This document shows, one piece after another, positions 36,958-46,130 of a stretch of DNA of 64,000 nt; position 1 is the stretch's first letter, and every line of letters starts with the position of its first letter. A model generated the notes under the pieces. That model was not told the DNA's origin, made no database searches, and was given only the letters and a program-made list of their open reading frames with translations. The stretch comes from R-RK-3 sp963834945 (GTDB taxonomy: Bacteria > Pseudomonadota > Alphaproteobacteria > Rhizobiales > Rhodomicrobiaceae). The stretch covers positions 434,001 through 498,000 of the forward strand of contig CAWIDT010000001.1 of the NCBI GenBank assembly GCA_963834945.1. Reading direction: 5' to 3'. The position numbers and the translations under genes are program-made.

Positions 36958-39051
36958 ATGAACTGGACCATCGAATTCCTGCCCTTCCTGCCGGTGCCCT
37001 ATCTGGTGGCGGCGGGCCTCGTGACGCTGCTCATCGCGCTGATGCTGATCTGGCGCGGGCGGCGCGGCGCCCTGCTGCGCGTCGCCAGCCTGGCGATTCT
37101 GGTTCTGGCGCTCGCCAATCCGAACCTGAAGCAGGAGGAGCGCGAGCAGCTCTCCAATATCGCCGTGGTCGTGGTCGACCAGAGCGCCAGCCAGCGCATC
37201 GCCGGGCGCGAGCAGCGCACGGCGGAGCTGCGCGAGCAGCTCGCCGCCCGTTTCGGCAAGTTGGATCATCTGGAAGTGCGCTGGGTGGAAAGCTCCGGTG
37301 GCACATCCTCCACCGCCGAGGAAACCACTCTGTTCGCCGACTTGAACCGCGCCTTGGCTGATATTCCCGCCGAGCGGCTCGCCGGCGTCGTGATGTTGAC
37401 CGACGGGCAGATTCACGACGTTCCGAGCGAGGTGAAAAAGCTCGGCTTCGACGCGCCGGTCCACGCCCTGATCGCCGGCACGCCGGACGAATTCGACAAT
37501 CGGCTCGAAGTGGTCTCGGCCCCGCGTTTCGGGCTCGTCGGCAGCGACCAGAGTGTCGAGCTGCGCGCCCTCACCAGCCGCAAGGACGGCCAGGGGAAGC
37601 CCGCCATCCTCAAGGTCCGCCGCGAGGCGCAGCCGGAGGAAACCCTCACCGTCCGTTTCGGCGAAACGGTGCATCTGCCGTTCCTCTTCCCCCATGCGGG
37701 CACCACCGTCATGGAGATCGAGCTTGTCGGCGAGGACAATGAGCTGACGCTGGCCAACAACCGCGTCGCATTGCAGGCTGAAGGGGTGCGCGAAAATCTG
37801 CGCGTGCTGCTGGTTTCGGGCGAGCCCCATGCCGGCGAGCGCACCTGGCGCAATCTGCTGCGCTCCGACGCCTCGGTCGATCTGGTGCATTTCACCATTT
37901 TGCGCCCGCCGGAAAAGCAGGACGGAACGCCGATCAACCAGCTCTCGCTGATCGCCTTCCCGACGCGTGAGCTGTTTTCGGAAAAGCTCTCCGAATTCGA
38001 TCTGATCATCTTCGACCGCTATCAGCGGCGCGGTGTGCTGCCGCTCATCTATCTCGACAACGTCGCCCGTTATGTCGAGGACGGCGGCGCGGTGCTGGTC
38101 GCGGCAGGCTCCGATTACGCCTCCGATATCAGCCTGTTCCGCACGCCGCTCGGCGACGTTCTGCCGGCGCAGCCGACCGGCCGCATGATCGAGCGGCCTT
38201 TCCGCCCGATGGTCACAGAAACCGGCATGCGCCATCCGGTCACCACCAATCTGCCGGGCGGCAACACCAAGCCCGGCGAGGAACCGCATTGGGGACGCTG
38301 GTTCCGCGCCGTCGAATCCACCGCGCTGGAAGGCAATGTGCTGATGAGCGGCCCCGACAACACGCCGCTGCTCATCCTGTCGCGGCGCGGCAAAGGGCGC
38401 GTCGCCACTTTCCTATCCGATCATGTGTGGCTGTGGGCGCGCGGCTATGAGGGCGGCGGACCGCATTCCGATCTGCTGCGCCGCCTCTCCCACTGGCTGA
38501 TGAAAGAGCCCGACCTGGAAGAGGAATATCTGAAGGCAAGCGCCGACCGCCAGGGCATCGTCGTCGAACGGCACAGCATGAAAGACGAAGTCGGCGAAGC
38601 GACAGTCACCACGCCCACCGACAAAACGGTCAAGGTGCCGATGGAGCAGATCGCGCCCGGCCTTTGGCGAGGCAGGCTGACCGCGACCGAGCCCGGACTG
38701 CACAAGATCAACATGGACGAATTATCGGCCGTTGCGCTGGTCGGCACCGCCAACAGCCGCGAATTTTCCAAGGTCGCGGCAACCGACGAACCGCTTCGCC
38801 CCATCGCCGAGGCGACCGGCGGCGGTCAGTTCTGGATGGGCGGCACGAACGGCAAGCCCGCCAAGGACCTGCCGCGCCTCGCCATGCTGCAATCCGCCAC
38901 CCGCTATTACGGCCAGAACTGGCTGGGGCTGAAGGACCGCGAGGCCTATGTCGTGCGCGGGGTGCAGTATACGCCGCTCCTGGCGGGCTTCCTGGCGCTG
39001 GCGCTGTTCCTGGGCATCATCATGCTGACCTGGTACCGCGAGAGTCGCTAA
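36958..39051 (+). CDS. large membrane protein with GATase-like domain
   Basis: A 697-residue protein with two N-terminal membrane helices, a von Willebrand-like stretch (IAVVVVDQSASQRIAGRE, VVMLTDGQIHD), a class-I glutamine-amidotransferase-like region (FDLIIFDRYQRR, NVARYVEDGGAVLVAAGSDY) and a C-terminal helix near residues 670-690. It is the fourth gene of the moxR operon, nine bases after the DUF4159 gene. The family is conserved in alphaproteobacteria with moxR but has no known reaction; cell envelope localisation is inferred from the helices. Confidence 0.85.
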   Translation: MNWTIEFLPFLPVPYLVAAGLVTLLIALMLIWRGRRGALLRVASLAILVLALANPNLKQEEREQLSNIAVVVVDQSASQRIAGREQRTAELREQLAARFGKLDHLEVRWVESSGGTSSTAEETTLFADLNRALADIPAERLAGVVMLTDGQIHDVPSEVKKLGFDAPVHALIAGTPDEFDNRLEVVSAPRFGLVGSDQSVELRALTSRKDGQGKPAILKVRREAQPEETLTVRFGETVHLPFLFPHAGTTVMEIELVGEDNELTLANNRVALQAEGVRENLRVLLVSGEPHAGERTWRNLLRSDASVDLVHFTILRPPEKQDGTPINQLSLIAFPTRELFSEKLSEFDLIIFDRYQRRGVLPLIYLDNVARYVEDGGAVLVAAGSDYASDISLFRTPLGDVLPAQPTGRMIERPFRPMVTETGMRHPVTTNLPGGNTKPGEEPHWGRWFRAVESTALEGNVLMSGPDNTPLLILSRRGKGRVATFLSDHVWLWARGYEGGGPHSDLLRRLSHWLMKEPDLEEEYLKASADRQGIVVERHSMKDEVGEATVTTPTDKTVKVPMEQIAPGLWRGRLTATEPGLHKINMDELSAVALVGTANSREFSKVAATDEPLRPIAEATGGGQFWMGGTNGKPAKDLPRLAMLQSATRYYGQNWLGLKDREAYVVRGVQYTPLLAGFLALALFLGIIMLTWYRESR

Positions 39052-39068
39052 GCGCGTTATTTGCTTGG

Positions 39069-39109
39069 GGCCAGCGCCTCCGCGCTGGCCATTGGCCCGC
39101 TTGCGGGCC
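39069..39109. terminator. tandem hairpins between convergent genes
   Basis: GGCCAGCGC-CTCC-GCGCTGGCC (39069-39090), a perfect nine-pair stem, is followed by GGCCCGC-TT-GCGGGCC (39094-39109). They fill the gap between the end of the moxR operon and the end of the GNAT gene, and probably stop transcription from both sides. No T-tract is seen. Confidence 0.65.
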
Positions 39110-39142
39110 CCGGGTGCCATGCATAAGGTCAGTGGCGTGGCG

Positions 39143-39679
39143 TCAGGGTACGTTCGTGGTCGCCGGCTGCGGCTCGTTATCGGCCGCAACCATGCCGGAA
39201 AAGCGCGACAGCGCGCCTGGCGCCAACTCGGCGGCCAGGAAACGCGACGGGTCGGCCGGGCCGGGCAGCGCGATGCGCCCACGCGGGATGACGGCAAATC
39301 CGGCCCGCTGATAATACGGCAGGTCGCCGACCAGCACGACCAGCTCGAAACCCAGCCCTTTGGCCGCCGCCAGCCCGTCCTGCATCAGCCGCAAACCGCA
39401 GCCCCTGTTCTTATAGGCCGCATCGATCGCCAGCGGCCCGAGCAGCGCCGCGCCACCCCGGCCCCCGATGCTGATGGCGCAGAACTGGATCGCGCCGATG
39501 AGCCGCGCGCCATCCCACGCCGTCAGCGCGATCATCGGCGGTACGCGCGATGCCTCGCGAATGCGGTAGGCGGTGCGGGCGAAGCGCCCCGGCCCGAAGC
39601 TGGCTTCATGCAATGCGTCGACGGCGGGAAGGTCGTCCGGCGTTTGCGGCCGGAATTGAAAGCTGGAACTCATGGACAT
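39143..39679 (-). CDS. GNAT family N-acetyltransferase
   Basis: A 178-residue acetyl-CoA-dependent acyltransferase. The core GPLAIDAAYKNRGCGLRLMQDGLAAAKGLGFELVVLVGDLPYYQRAGF has the pantetheine-binding turn (R/Q-x-x-G-x-G/A form, here KNRGCG) and the YYQRAGF end of the fold; it resembles the YhbS type. The substrate cannot be named. The last 20 residues are disordered. Confidence 0.85.
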   Translation of the reverse strand: MSMSSSFQFRPQTPDDLPAVDALHEASFGPGRFARTAYRIREASRVPPMIALTAWDGARLIGAIQFCAISIGGRGGAALLGPLAIDAAYKNRGCGLRLMQDGLAAAKGLGFELVVLVGDLPYYQRAGFAVIPRGRIALPGPADPSRFLAAELAPGALSRFSGMVAADNEPQPATTNVP

Positions 39680-39944
39680 CGCCTGTAGCGGTAAATCTGA
39701 AAAGCCGGGAAGCTTTCGACAGGCGATTTCGCGCTTGAGGGCGCGTCAGCGCACGCCCCTCATCCCCGATCGGCCTGCCGACGCGAAAGCGCTGGGCAGC
39801 TTCGGCGTCGTCGGCGTGCAAATCGCGCAACTTTGATCGCGGAGGCGTGTTTTTTTCTCATAGCGCAGGCGCAATATCACGGCAGCGGGCCGCCGTCCAG
39901 GAACAATCGATCCGCGGCGCCGATCAGGCAAGGGAGTGCGGGCG

Positions 39945-40931
39945 ATGGGACAATTGGTGAGCGGCGTTTGGCGCGACGAAGGGGATGACACCAAATCCAC
40001 CGGCGGTGAATTCAAGCGCCAGGATTCGCCGTTCCGCAATTGGGTGACAGCCGATGGCAGCCCCGGCCCGACCGGCGTCGGCGGTTTCAAGGCGGAGCCC
40101 GAGCGCTACCACCTCTATGTTTCCCTCGCCTGCCCCTGGGCGCACCGCACGCTGATCTTCCGTGCGCTGAAAGGGTTGGAATCGGCCATCAGCGTCGATG
40201 TCGTGCATCCGCATATGGCCGAGGAGGGTTGGACCTTCGCGACTGATTTCCCCGGCGCCACCGGAGACCGCGTCAACGGCAAGCAGCGGCTCTATGAAAT
40301 CTATCAAATGGCCAGGCGCGACTTCACCGGCCGGGTCACGGTTCCGGTGCTGTGGGACAAATGGCAGGGAACCATCGTCTCGAACGAATCCGCCGACATC
40401 ATCCGGATGCTGAACGGCGCCTTTGACGGGGTTGGCGCCCGTCCCGGCGATTTCTACCCGCTGGCGCTGCGCCATGAGGTCGACGCCGTGAATGAGCGCG
40501 TCTACAACACGGTCAACAACGGCGTGTACAAGGCCGGCTTCGCCACGGCCCAGGCAGCTTACGAGCGCGCCTATACCGCACTGTTCGAAACCCTCGACTG
40601 GCTGGATGAGCGGCTAAAGCGACAGCTCTATCTGGCGGGCGAAACGCTGACCGAGGCCGATTGGCGGCTGTTCACCACGCTGGTGCGCTTCGATGCGGTC
40701 TATTACAGCCATTTCAAATGCAACAAATACCGCATCGCCGACTACCCGGCTTTGTCCAACTATCTCCGAGACCTCTACCAATATCCCGGTATCAAGCCGA
40801 CCGTGAACCTGGACCATATCAAACACCATTATTACGGGTCGCACCGGCAGATCAATCCAACCGGCATCGTCCCTTTGGGGCCGGTGCTGAACTTCGACGC
40901 GCCGCATGATCGCGGACGGCTCGGCGTCTGA
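39945..40931 (+). CDS. glutathionyl-hydroquinone reductase (GST superfamily, YqjG/PcpF type)
   Basis: A 328-residue protein. LYVSLACPWAHRTLIFRALKGLE contains the catalytic Cys (CPWA) of the Xi-class GSTs, which reduce glutathionyl-hydroquinones; DKWQGTIVSNESADIIRML and YLAGETLTEADWRLFTTLVRFD are typical. The ATG at 39945 is preferred to GTG 39936 because AGGGAG sits nine bases ahead. It converges on eipA; GCCCGCC-GGACA-GGGCGGG just after the stop is a likely shared terminator. Confidence 0.9.
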   Translation: MGQLVSGVWRDEGDDTKSTGGEFKRQDSPFRNWVTADGSPGPTGVGGFKAEPERYHLYVSLACPWAHRTLIFRALKGLESAISVDVVHPHMAEEGWTFATDFPGATGDRVNGKQRLYEIYQMARRDFTGRVTVPVLWDKWQGTIVSNESADIIRMLNGAFDGVGARPGDFYPLALRHEVDAVNERVYNTVNNGVYKAGFATAQAAYERAYTALFETLDWLDERLKRQLYLAGETLTEADWRLFTTLVRFDAVYYSHFKCNKYRIADYPALSNYLRDLYQYPGIKPTVNLDHIKHHYYGSHRQINPTGIVPLGPVLNFDAPHDRGRLGV

Positions 40932-40950
40932 GCCCGCCGGACAGGGCGGG
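40932..40950. terminator. hairpin between GST-family gene and eipA
   Basis: CCCGCC (40933-40938) pairs with GGCGGG (40945-40950) over a six-base loop in the 33-base gap between two convergent genes. Short but well placed; low T content. Confidence 0.45.
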
Positions 40951-40964
40951 GGGCGGCGGCTCCC

Positions 40965-42338
40965 TCAGAACGGGTTCCAGGTCTGCCGCTCGGTGAATTT
41001 CAGATAGGCAAGGTTCGCGCCGATACGCAGGCCGATGCCGGAGCGGATCGGCACCATTACCATGCCGCCCTTGCCGAGCACATTGAGGCCAAATCCGCCG
41101 GCGACATAGGCCGATCCGCCGATGCCGCTGAAACGTCCGTAAATCCGGTAAGGGTCGTCCAGATTATATACCAGGAACAGCGCGTTCGACCCTTCGGCGC
41201 CCAGATCATAACCGACCGAAGGGCCCTGCCAGTAGATGTCGCTTTCCGGCCCGTTCTTCAGGTGCAGCCGCCCCTTGCCATAGCGAAGTCCGGCGAGAAA
41301 CGCCGCGCCGCCCTCGTTGCCGGTGATATAGGCATTGGGGTGGCCGAATTTCTGAAAGGCGAAGTCGATCGCTCCGGCGAATTGCGCGGTGATGGTGCCG
41401 AAAATACCGCGTCCTGCCTCCTGGATTTCGGAGATGCTGTAGGTGCTGTTGTCGTCTCCGCCCTGCACTGGAGGAGGAAGCTGCGCCTGCCCGTCGTCGG
41501 GAGGCGCCAGGACGGTCGGCGGAGCAGCATAGTTGTTCTCCTGGGATGGAGTATTCCCATTGTTCTGCTGCAGGCCGGGTTTCAGGAGTGCCGGGGGTGT
41601 CGGAGCGAAGGTCTGGCTTTCCGTGCTCCAGTTGCGCGCTGTCCGCGTCGGCTCGCTGCGCCGCTCAGGCAGGGCGGGATTGAGATTTGGCGCTGGCGCT
41701 TCCGCCACGGGCTTGGGCGGGGGCGCTTCCGCAACTGTGGGCGCGGGCGTGGCCAAGGCCTCTTTCCGCGTGGCCGGCGGCGGGGAGGCGGGTTCCTTCT
41801 GCACCGTTTCAGGCTGCTTCTGGTCGAGGCGGTCGGATTTGGGCAGCGTCTTTGCCGCGCCTGCGGGAGCGGCGGCAGGGCCGCTAGGCTTATCGAGTTC
41901 GACATCCGCCTTGGCGAGCATATAGCCCGATTTCTGCCCCATGATGGTGAGCAGCCGGTCGCGGACGCGCTTCAGCTCGTCCAGCTTCTCGCAATTGATC
42001 TTGTCGCTCGGGGTCTGGCTGAGCGCATCCATCTGATTGACGAGCGTGTCGATCTCGCGATTGAACTCGCTCATTTTCTCGTCCTGCAGGGCGGCGGCGC
42101 GGGTCTGTATCTCGTCCTCGCTGAGGCCATGCTTTTCCCGCAGCGTTTGCAGTTTTGCCTGAAACCGGTTGGCGCCGTTGATGTTCAGGTCGCGCAGCGC
42201 CTGGGCGGTCTGGTCCACCACCGCGCCGAAATCAGCGGCGGTGCAGGCAAGCGCGGAAGATGCGCCGAGCGGCGTCAGCGTCAGCGCACAGGCAAAGAGG
42301 GCTGAAATCAGAATGGATACGCGTTTGGTGCTGCCCAT
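40965..42338 (-). CDS. eipA: EipA-like (DUF1134) envelope integrity protein with long linker
   Basis: A 457-residue exported protein with a signal peptide (ISALFACALTLTPLGASSALA). The C-terminal third (about 300-457) is the DUF1134 domain: ISEIQEAGRGIFGTITAQFA, GYDLGAEGSNALFLVYNL, GIGGSAYVAGGFGLNVL. EipA is a periplasmic beta-barrel protein needed for envelope integrity in Brucella and Caulobacter. Here a helical segment (residues 40-130, TLREKHGLSEDEIQTRAAAL) and a 150-residue Pro/Ala/Glu linker precede it, making the protein more than twice the usual size. Stands alone. Confidence 0.85.
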   Translation of the reverse strand: MGSTKRVSILISALFACALTLTPLGASSALACTAADFGAVVDQTAQALRDLNINGANRFQAKLQTLREKHGLSEDEIQTRAAALQDEKMSEFNREIDTLVNQMDALSQTPSDKINCEKLDELKRVRDRLLTIMGQKSGYMLAKADVELDKPSGPAAAPAGAAKTLPKSDRLDQKQPETVQKEPASPPPATRKEALATPAPTVAEAPPPKPVAEAPAPNLNPALPERRSEPTRTARNWSTESQTFAPTPPALLKPGLQQNNGNTPSQENNYAAPPTVLAPPDDGQAQLPPPVQGGDDNSTYSISEIQEAGRGIFGTITAQFAGAIDFAFQKFGHPNAYITGNEGGAAFLAGLRYGKGRLHLKNGPESDIYWQGPSVGYDLGAEGSNALFLVYNLDDPYRIYGRFSGIGGSAYVAGGFGLNVLGKGGMVMVPIRSGIGLRIGANLAYLKFTERQTWNPF

Positions 42339-42568
42339 TTTTCTTGGCCTTGACGGGGGTTATGTCACGGAGCTGTATCGAGAGATACGGCAATAACGCT
42401 CAAATGTTGCAACGGTTCTGGCCTTGCGGCGCATTGCTGGCGCTTTCAAGGCACCCCATTACCGCGAAACTATGGCGACTTGCCATCTTTGCGCGATTCT
42501 CGTCCGCGCACGACCGCGCAGAGGGGGCCGGGTTCGGGCCGCTGTGCATAACCTCGATCGACCAGGGA

Positions 42569-44101
42569 TCAGGGTGCCCAGCGGTAGACCCATTTCTCCG
42601 TCACCGCCTGGCCGAACTGGCGGATCTGGAAGCTGAGATCGGCTTCCTTATCCCCTTCCGGGTGATATTCGATGCCGATGCGCTTGCCGTTTATATGATC
42701 ATTGGTGGCAACAGTATAGGCCTTGATGAAGCCGGCGCTGGCGGAAACCGAGTAATCCCAATATTCCTCGTCGGCTTCCGCATGCAGGTCGCCGCCGGCG
42801 AAATCGACCAGAAAATAGCGGCTGTTGGGAGGAATGCCCGCGCCGCTGCGCGTCAGCACCACTTCCGCCACCCGCCGCTGCACCGGAACGTGCCAGCACC
42901 AACTCAGGCGATAGCGGAACTCATAAGCCTGCCCCGGCTCCAGCGGAAGCCTCGGACGCCAATAGGCGACGATATTGTCGGCATATTCGGACCCCGTCGG
43001 CAGTTCGACAAGATCGACGCTGCCTGGTCCCCAATTGGAAAGCGGCTGAATCCAGGCGCTCGGCCGCTTTTCATAACCGGCGTTGATGTCCTGATATTGC
43101 TCGAAATGCCGCTGCCGCTGCATCAGCCCGAAGCCGCTGGGCTGCTCATCGGAGAACATCGAATACAGAATCTGCTTTGCAGTGACCAGCGGCCGCCAGA
43201 TCCATTCGCCCTCGCTGGTCTGGACGAGCAGCCCATCGGAATCATGCACACGGGGGCGATAATCATCGTGGTAGGTTGGATCGGCCGGGCCGAAAAAGAA
43301 CATGCTGCTGAAGGGCGCGATGCCCGCATGTGTAAGGACGCGGCGCGGGCAGATCTGGCATTCCACCTCCATCACCACATCGACGCTGCGCCCGATGGTG
43401 AAACGGAAAGCCCCGGTCGCGCCTGGGCTTTCAAGCAGCGCATAGATGGTGACGGCCTGGTCGCCGGTCTGCGGTGTCTGCGCCCAGAACTCGGTGAAGG
43501 AGGGGAATTCCTCGCCCTCCGGCTGCGCCGTGCTGATCGCCAGCCCGCGCGCCGAAAGCCCATAGGTCTGCCCCTTGGCCTTGCCGCGAAAATAGCTGGC
43601 GCCCTGGAAGACTGCAAACTCCTCGAAGACGCCCGGCTCATGCACCGGCGCATGGATGCGCAGGCCCGAAAAGCCGGCGTCGTCAGGCAAGGGCACGCGC
43701 AGCTCGGCCGGGCCGAAATCGAACATCGCCCTATCGTAGCGCACCGGCGTCGCCCGGCCGTTTTCGACGACGGAGATTTTCACCGGATCGTGGTAGATAT
43801 ATCCATCGTGAAACAGCTCGATGCGAAAGGGCTGCTCCGTGCCGTTCCAGATCGCCTTGTCAGGTCGGAATTCGATATTTCGATACTGGTCGTAGGTCAA
43901 ATTCGCCAGCGCGTCCGGCATCGTCTGGCTCGGAGGCTGGTACGGCGAAGCGGCAAGCGTCTTGGCCTGGTCCTTGAGCATCTCCCATGAAAAAGGCTCG
44001 CTGGCGCCGCTCTCTTCCGCCGCCTGCAGCAATCCCGCCCGGCCAAGCTGATACGCCAGGCCGCCAAGGCCGGCGGCCCTGAGAAAAGCGCGTCTGTTCA
44101 T
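42569..44101 (-). CDS. opgD: periplasmic glucan biosynthesis protein (OpgD/OpgG family), Tat-exported
   Basis: A 510-residue MdoG/OpgD-family protein for periplasmic beta-glucan synthesis. The start at 44101 gives a twin-arginine signal (MNRRAFLRAAGLGGLAYQLG), which favours the OpgD type over OpgG. The body shows YDQYRNIEFRPDKAIW, GASYFRGKAKGQTYGLSARGL and WRPLVTAKQILYSMFSDEQPSGFGLMQRQR, all classic for the family. The frame is open 24 codons upstream. Neighbours are unrelated. Confidence 0.9.
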   Translation of the reverse strand: MNRRAFLRAAGLGGLAYQLGRAGLLQAAEESGASEPFSWEMLKDQAKTLAASPYQPPSQTMPDALANLTYDQYRNIEFRPDKAIWNGTEQPFRIELFHDGYIYHDPVKISVVENGRATPVRYDRAMFDFGPAELRVPLPDDAGFSGLRIHAPVHEPGVFEEFAVFQGASYFRGKAKGQTYGLSARGLAISTAQPEGEEFPSFTEFWAQTPQTGDQAVTIYALLESPGATGAFRFTIGRSVDVVMEVECQICPRRVLTHAGIAPFSSMFFFGPADPTYHDDYRPRVHDSDGLLVQTSEGEWIWRPLVTAKQILYSMFSDEQPSGFGLMQRQRHFEQYQDINAGYEKRPSAWIQPLSNWGPGSVDLVELPTGSEYADNIVAYWRPRLPLEPGQAYEFRYRLSWCWHVPVQRRVAEVVLTRSGAGIPPNSRYFLVDFAGGDLHAEADEEYWDYSVSASAGFIKAYTVATNDHINGKRIGIEYHPEGDKEADLSFQIRQFGQAVTEKWVYRWAP

Positions 44102-44205
44102 TTGCCCGGTTCCCCCCACCTGAACCGTGTTCGCGCAAGGCCGGCGGAATGTCATGCGAAAATGCGCCCGCACAAGATGTCTTATGCGGGCATGTTGCGG
44201 TTATG

Positions 44206-45306
44206 TCAGTACTTCAGATCTTCCTCGATGAGGTGCCCGGCATGATCGCGCTTGGCGGCAAGATAGCCGACATTCTGCCGCGTGGAGCGGGCCTTGGTGC
44301 GATGCGTGGAGACGACGTCGAGCCCGGCCTCCTGCAGCGAGGTGACCTTGTAAGGGTTGTTGGTCAGCAGCTTGATCGAGCGGTAGCCGAGCTGCTTCAG
44401 CATGTCGGCGGCGAAATCGAAATGGCGCTGATCGCGGTCGAACCCCAATATCCCGTCCGCGTCGAAGGTATTGTAACCGGCATGTTGGAGCCGGTAGGCG
44501 CGGATTTTGTTGGCGATCCCCGTGCCCCGGCCTTCCTGGTCGAGATAGAGCAGCACACCGCCGCCATTCTCGGCCATGAACTTGACAGTTCCGCGCAGCT
44601 GATCGCCGCAATCGCATTTGAGGCTGCCGAAAAGATCGCCCGTCAGGCAGGCCGAATGCAGCCGCGCATAAACCGGTTCGCCCGGATCTGGCTTGCCGAT
44701 CACCACCGCGACCTGATCGCGCATGCCTTCCCCGCCGCGAAACACCACGAATTCGGTGTCGCCGATATCGTCCAGCGGCACGGGCGCGCGCGAAACGATC
44801 CTGGGCGAGGCGCGCACATGGTCGCGATAATAGGTCAGCGCCGCTTCGTCGACGCAGCTCATGAGCCTTGCGGCCTCGCTCGATTGTCCGAGCGGCACCA
44901 GGATCGCGGCGGGAAGCATATAAGCCAGTTGCACCAGCTCCAGCGCCATCTTTGCGGCTGCGCCCGCGGGTTTGGGCGCATGGCCGTTGACATAGGCGTT
45001 GGCATGCGAGACCAGCTCGCCGATATGGGCGCTGTCCAGATCGCCGAGCGGAATGACGCCGGGTTCGAGAGTCTTCACGCCGAGCGAGCTGAGCCGGGGT
45101 TGCGACAGCACCAGTTGCGCGTCACCGTCAAGGCCAGCCAATGCCGCCAGGGCGGGATCATCCACGCTCTCCGGGCTCACGACCACATAATCCGCCCCGC
45201 TGTGATTCAACACGACGGGCCGCCCCGACCGAAGCTCGGCCACGGCACGCTCGACGGCGACCTCACGCGGATCACCAAGCAGGCGCGTCAAACTCTCGTC
45301 ACCCAT
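44206..45306 (-). CDS. ribA: GTP cyclohydrolase II with degenerate RibB-like N-terminus
   Basis: A 366-residue protein whose C-terminal half is GTP cyclohydrolase II, the first step of riboflavin synthesis: zinc ligands in HSACLTGDLFGSLKCDCGDQL, and EGRGTGIANKIRAYRLQ, LTNNPYKV. The first 170 residues resemble a dihydroxybutanone-phosphate synthase fold but lack its acidic catalytic motif, a form seen in alphaproteobacterial RibA. ATG 45306 has an AAGGGA ribosome site. It is divergent from the ribD-like reductase, another riboflavin gene. Confidence 0.93.
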   Translation of the reverse strand: MGDESLTRLLGDPREVAVERAVAELRSGRPVVLNHSGADYVVVSPESVDDPALAALAGLDGDAQLVLSQPRLSSLGVKTLEPGVIPLGDLDSAHIGELVSHANAYVNGHAPKPAGAAAKMALELVQLAYMLPAAILVPLGQSSEAARLMSCVDEAALTYYRDHVRASPRIVSRAPVPLDDIGDTEFVVFRGGEGMRDQVAVVIGKPDPGEPVYARLHSACLTGDLFGSLKCDCGDQLRGTVKFMAENGGGVLLYLDQEGRGTGIANKIRAYRLQHAGYNTFDADGILGFDRDQRHFDFAADMLKQLGYRSIKLLTNNPYKVTSLQEAGLDVVSTHRTKARSTRQNVGYLAAKRDHAGHLIEEDLKY

Positions 45307-45428
45307 TTCCCTTTTGCTCCCTTGATCGACCGCGTGCCATAACACGCTTGACCGGTTCCGTATTCTACCTGTTCGTATAACGATGGCGTGATCAGTTGGA
45401 CGAATTTGCAGACACTGACTCAACAAGC

Positions 45429-46130
45429 ATGAACGGCGACCCTGCACTGGCGCTGCATCCCATCGGCGCCAGCGACGAAACCAGGCCCTATGTCGTCGCC
45501 CAGCTCGGCCAGTCGCTGGATGGCCGGATTGCGACGCCGACCGGCGCCTCGAAATATATCAATGGCCCTGCCGCGTTGGATTTTCTGCATCGCCTTCGCG
45601 CCTCGGTTGATGCGGTCGTCGTCGGCGTCGGGACGGTTCTGGCCGATGATCCGATGCTGACGGTGCGCCGCGTCCAGGGACGAAGTCCGGCGCGCGTCGT
45701 CATCGATCCAAACGGCAAATTACCCTCAAACGCCAAATGCCTATCGAATGACGGTACGGCAATCTATGTAGTAACCCCAGGGCGGAATTACGACCTGGGC
45801 ACTGTGCGGCAGCTTTGCGTTCCATCGGGGGCGGGGGGCCTCGATCCGCACGAAATCGTCGCCGCTCTGCACGCTGCCGGACTGCGCCGTGTGCTGATCG
45901 AGGGCGGCTCCAATACCGTTTCGCGGTTTCTCGCGGCCGGAGCGGTGGACCGGCTCTACCTGCTCATCGCGCCGCTGCTGCTCGGATCGGGCCAGTCCGG
46001 GCTCGTCCTGCCGCCCATCCGCGAGGTGGACGAGGCTCTCCGGCCCGTCACGCGCGCCTATTCGCTTGGCGGAGGCGATGTGCTATTCGACTGCTGCTTC
46101 AGGCCCGCGCGAGAGGATCAGCCAGGATGA
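45429..46130 (+). CDS. RibD C-terminal family reductase
   Basis: A 233-residue protein of the RibD C-terminal / dihydrofolate-reductase-like fold: YVVAQLGQSLDGRIATPTGASKYINGP, GVGTVLADDPMLTVR and VLIEGGSNTVSRFLAAGAVDRLYLLIAP. In riboflavin synthesis this domain reduces the ribosylamino-pyrimidine with NADPH; the deaminase domain of full RibD is absent. The divergent ribA supports the role. A TTG at 45396 is an alternative start. The stop overlaps the cytochrome b561 start (ATGA). Confidence 0.87.
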   Translation: MNGDPALALHPIGASDETRPYVVAQLGQSLDGRIATPTGASKYINGPAALDFLHRLRASVDAVVVGVGTVLADDPMLTVRRVQGRSPARVVIDPNGKLPSNAKCLSNDGTAIYVVTPGRNYDLGTVRQLCVPSGAGGLDPHEIVAALHAAGLRRVLIEGGSNTVSRFLAAGAVDRLYLLIAPLLLGSGQSGLVLPPIREVDEALRPVTRAYSLGGGDVLFDCCFRPAREDQPG

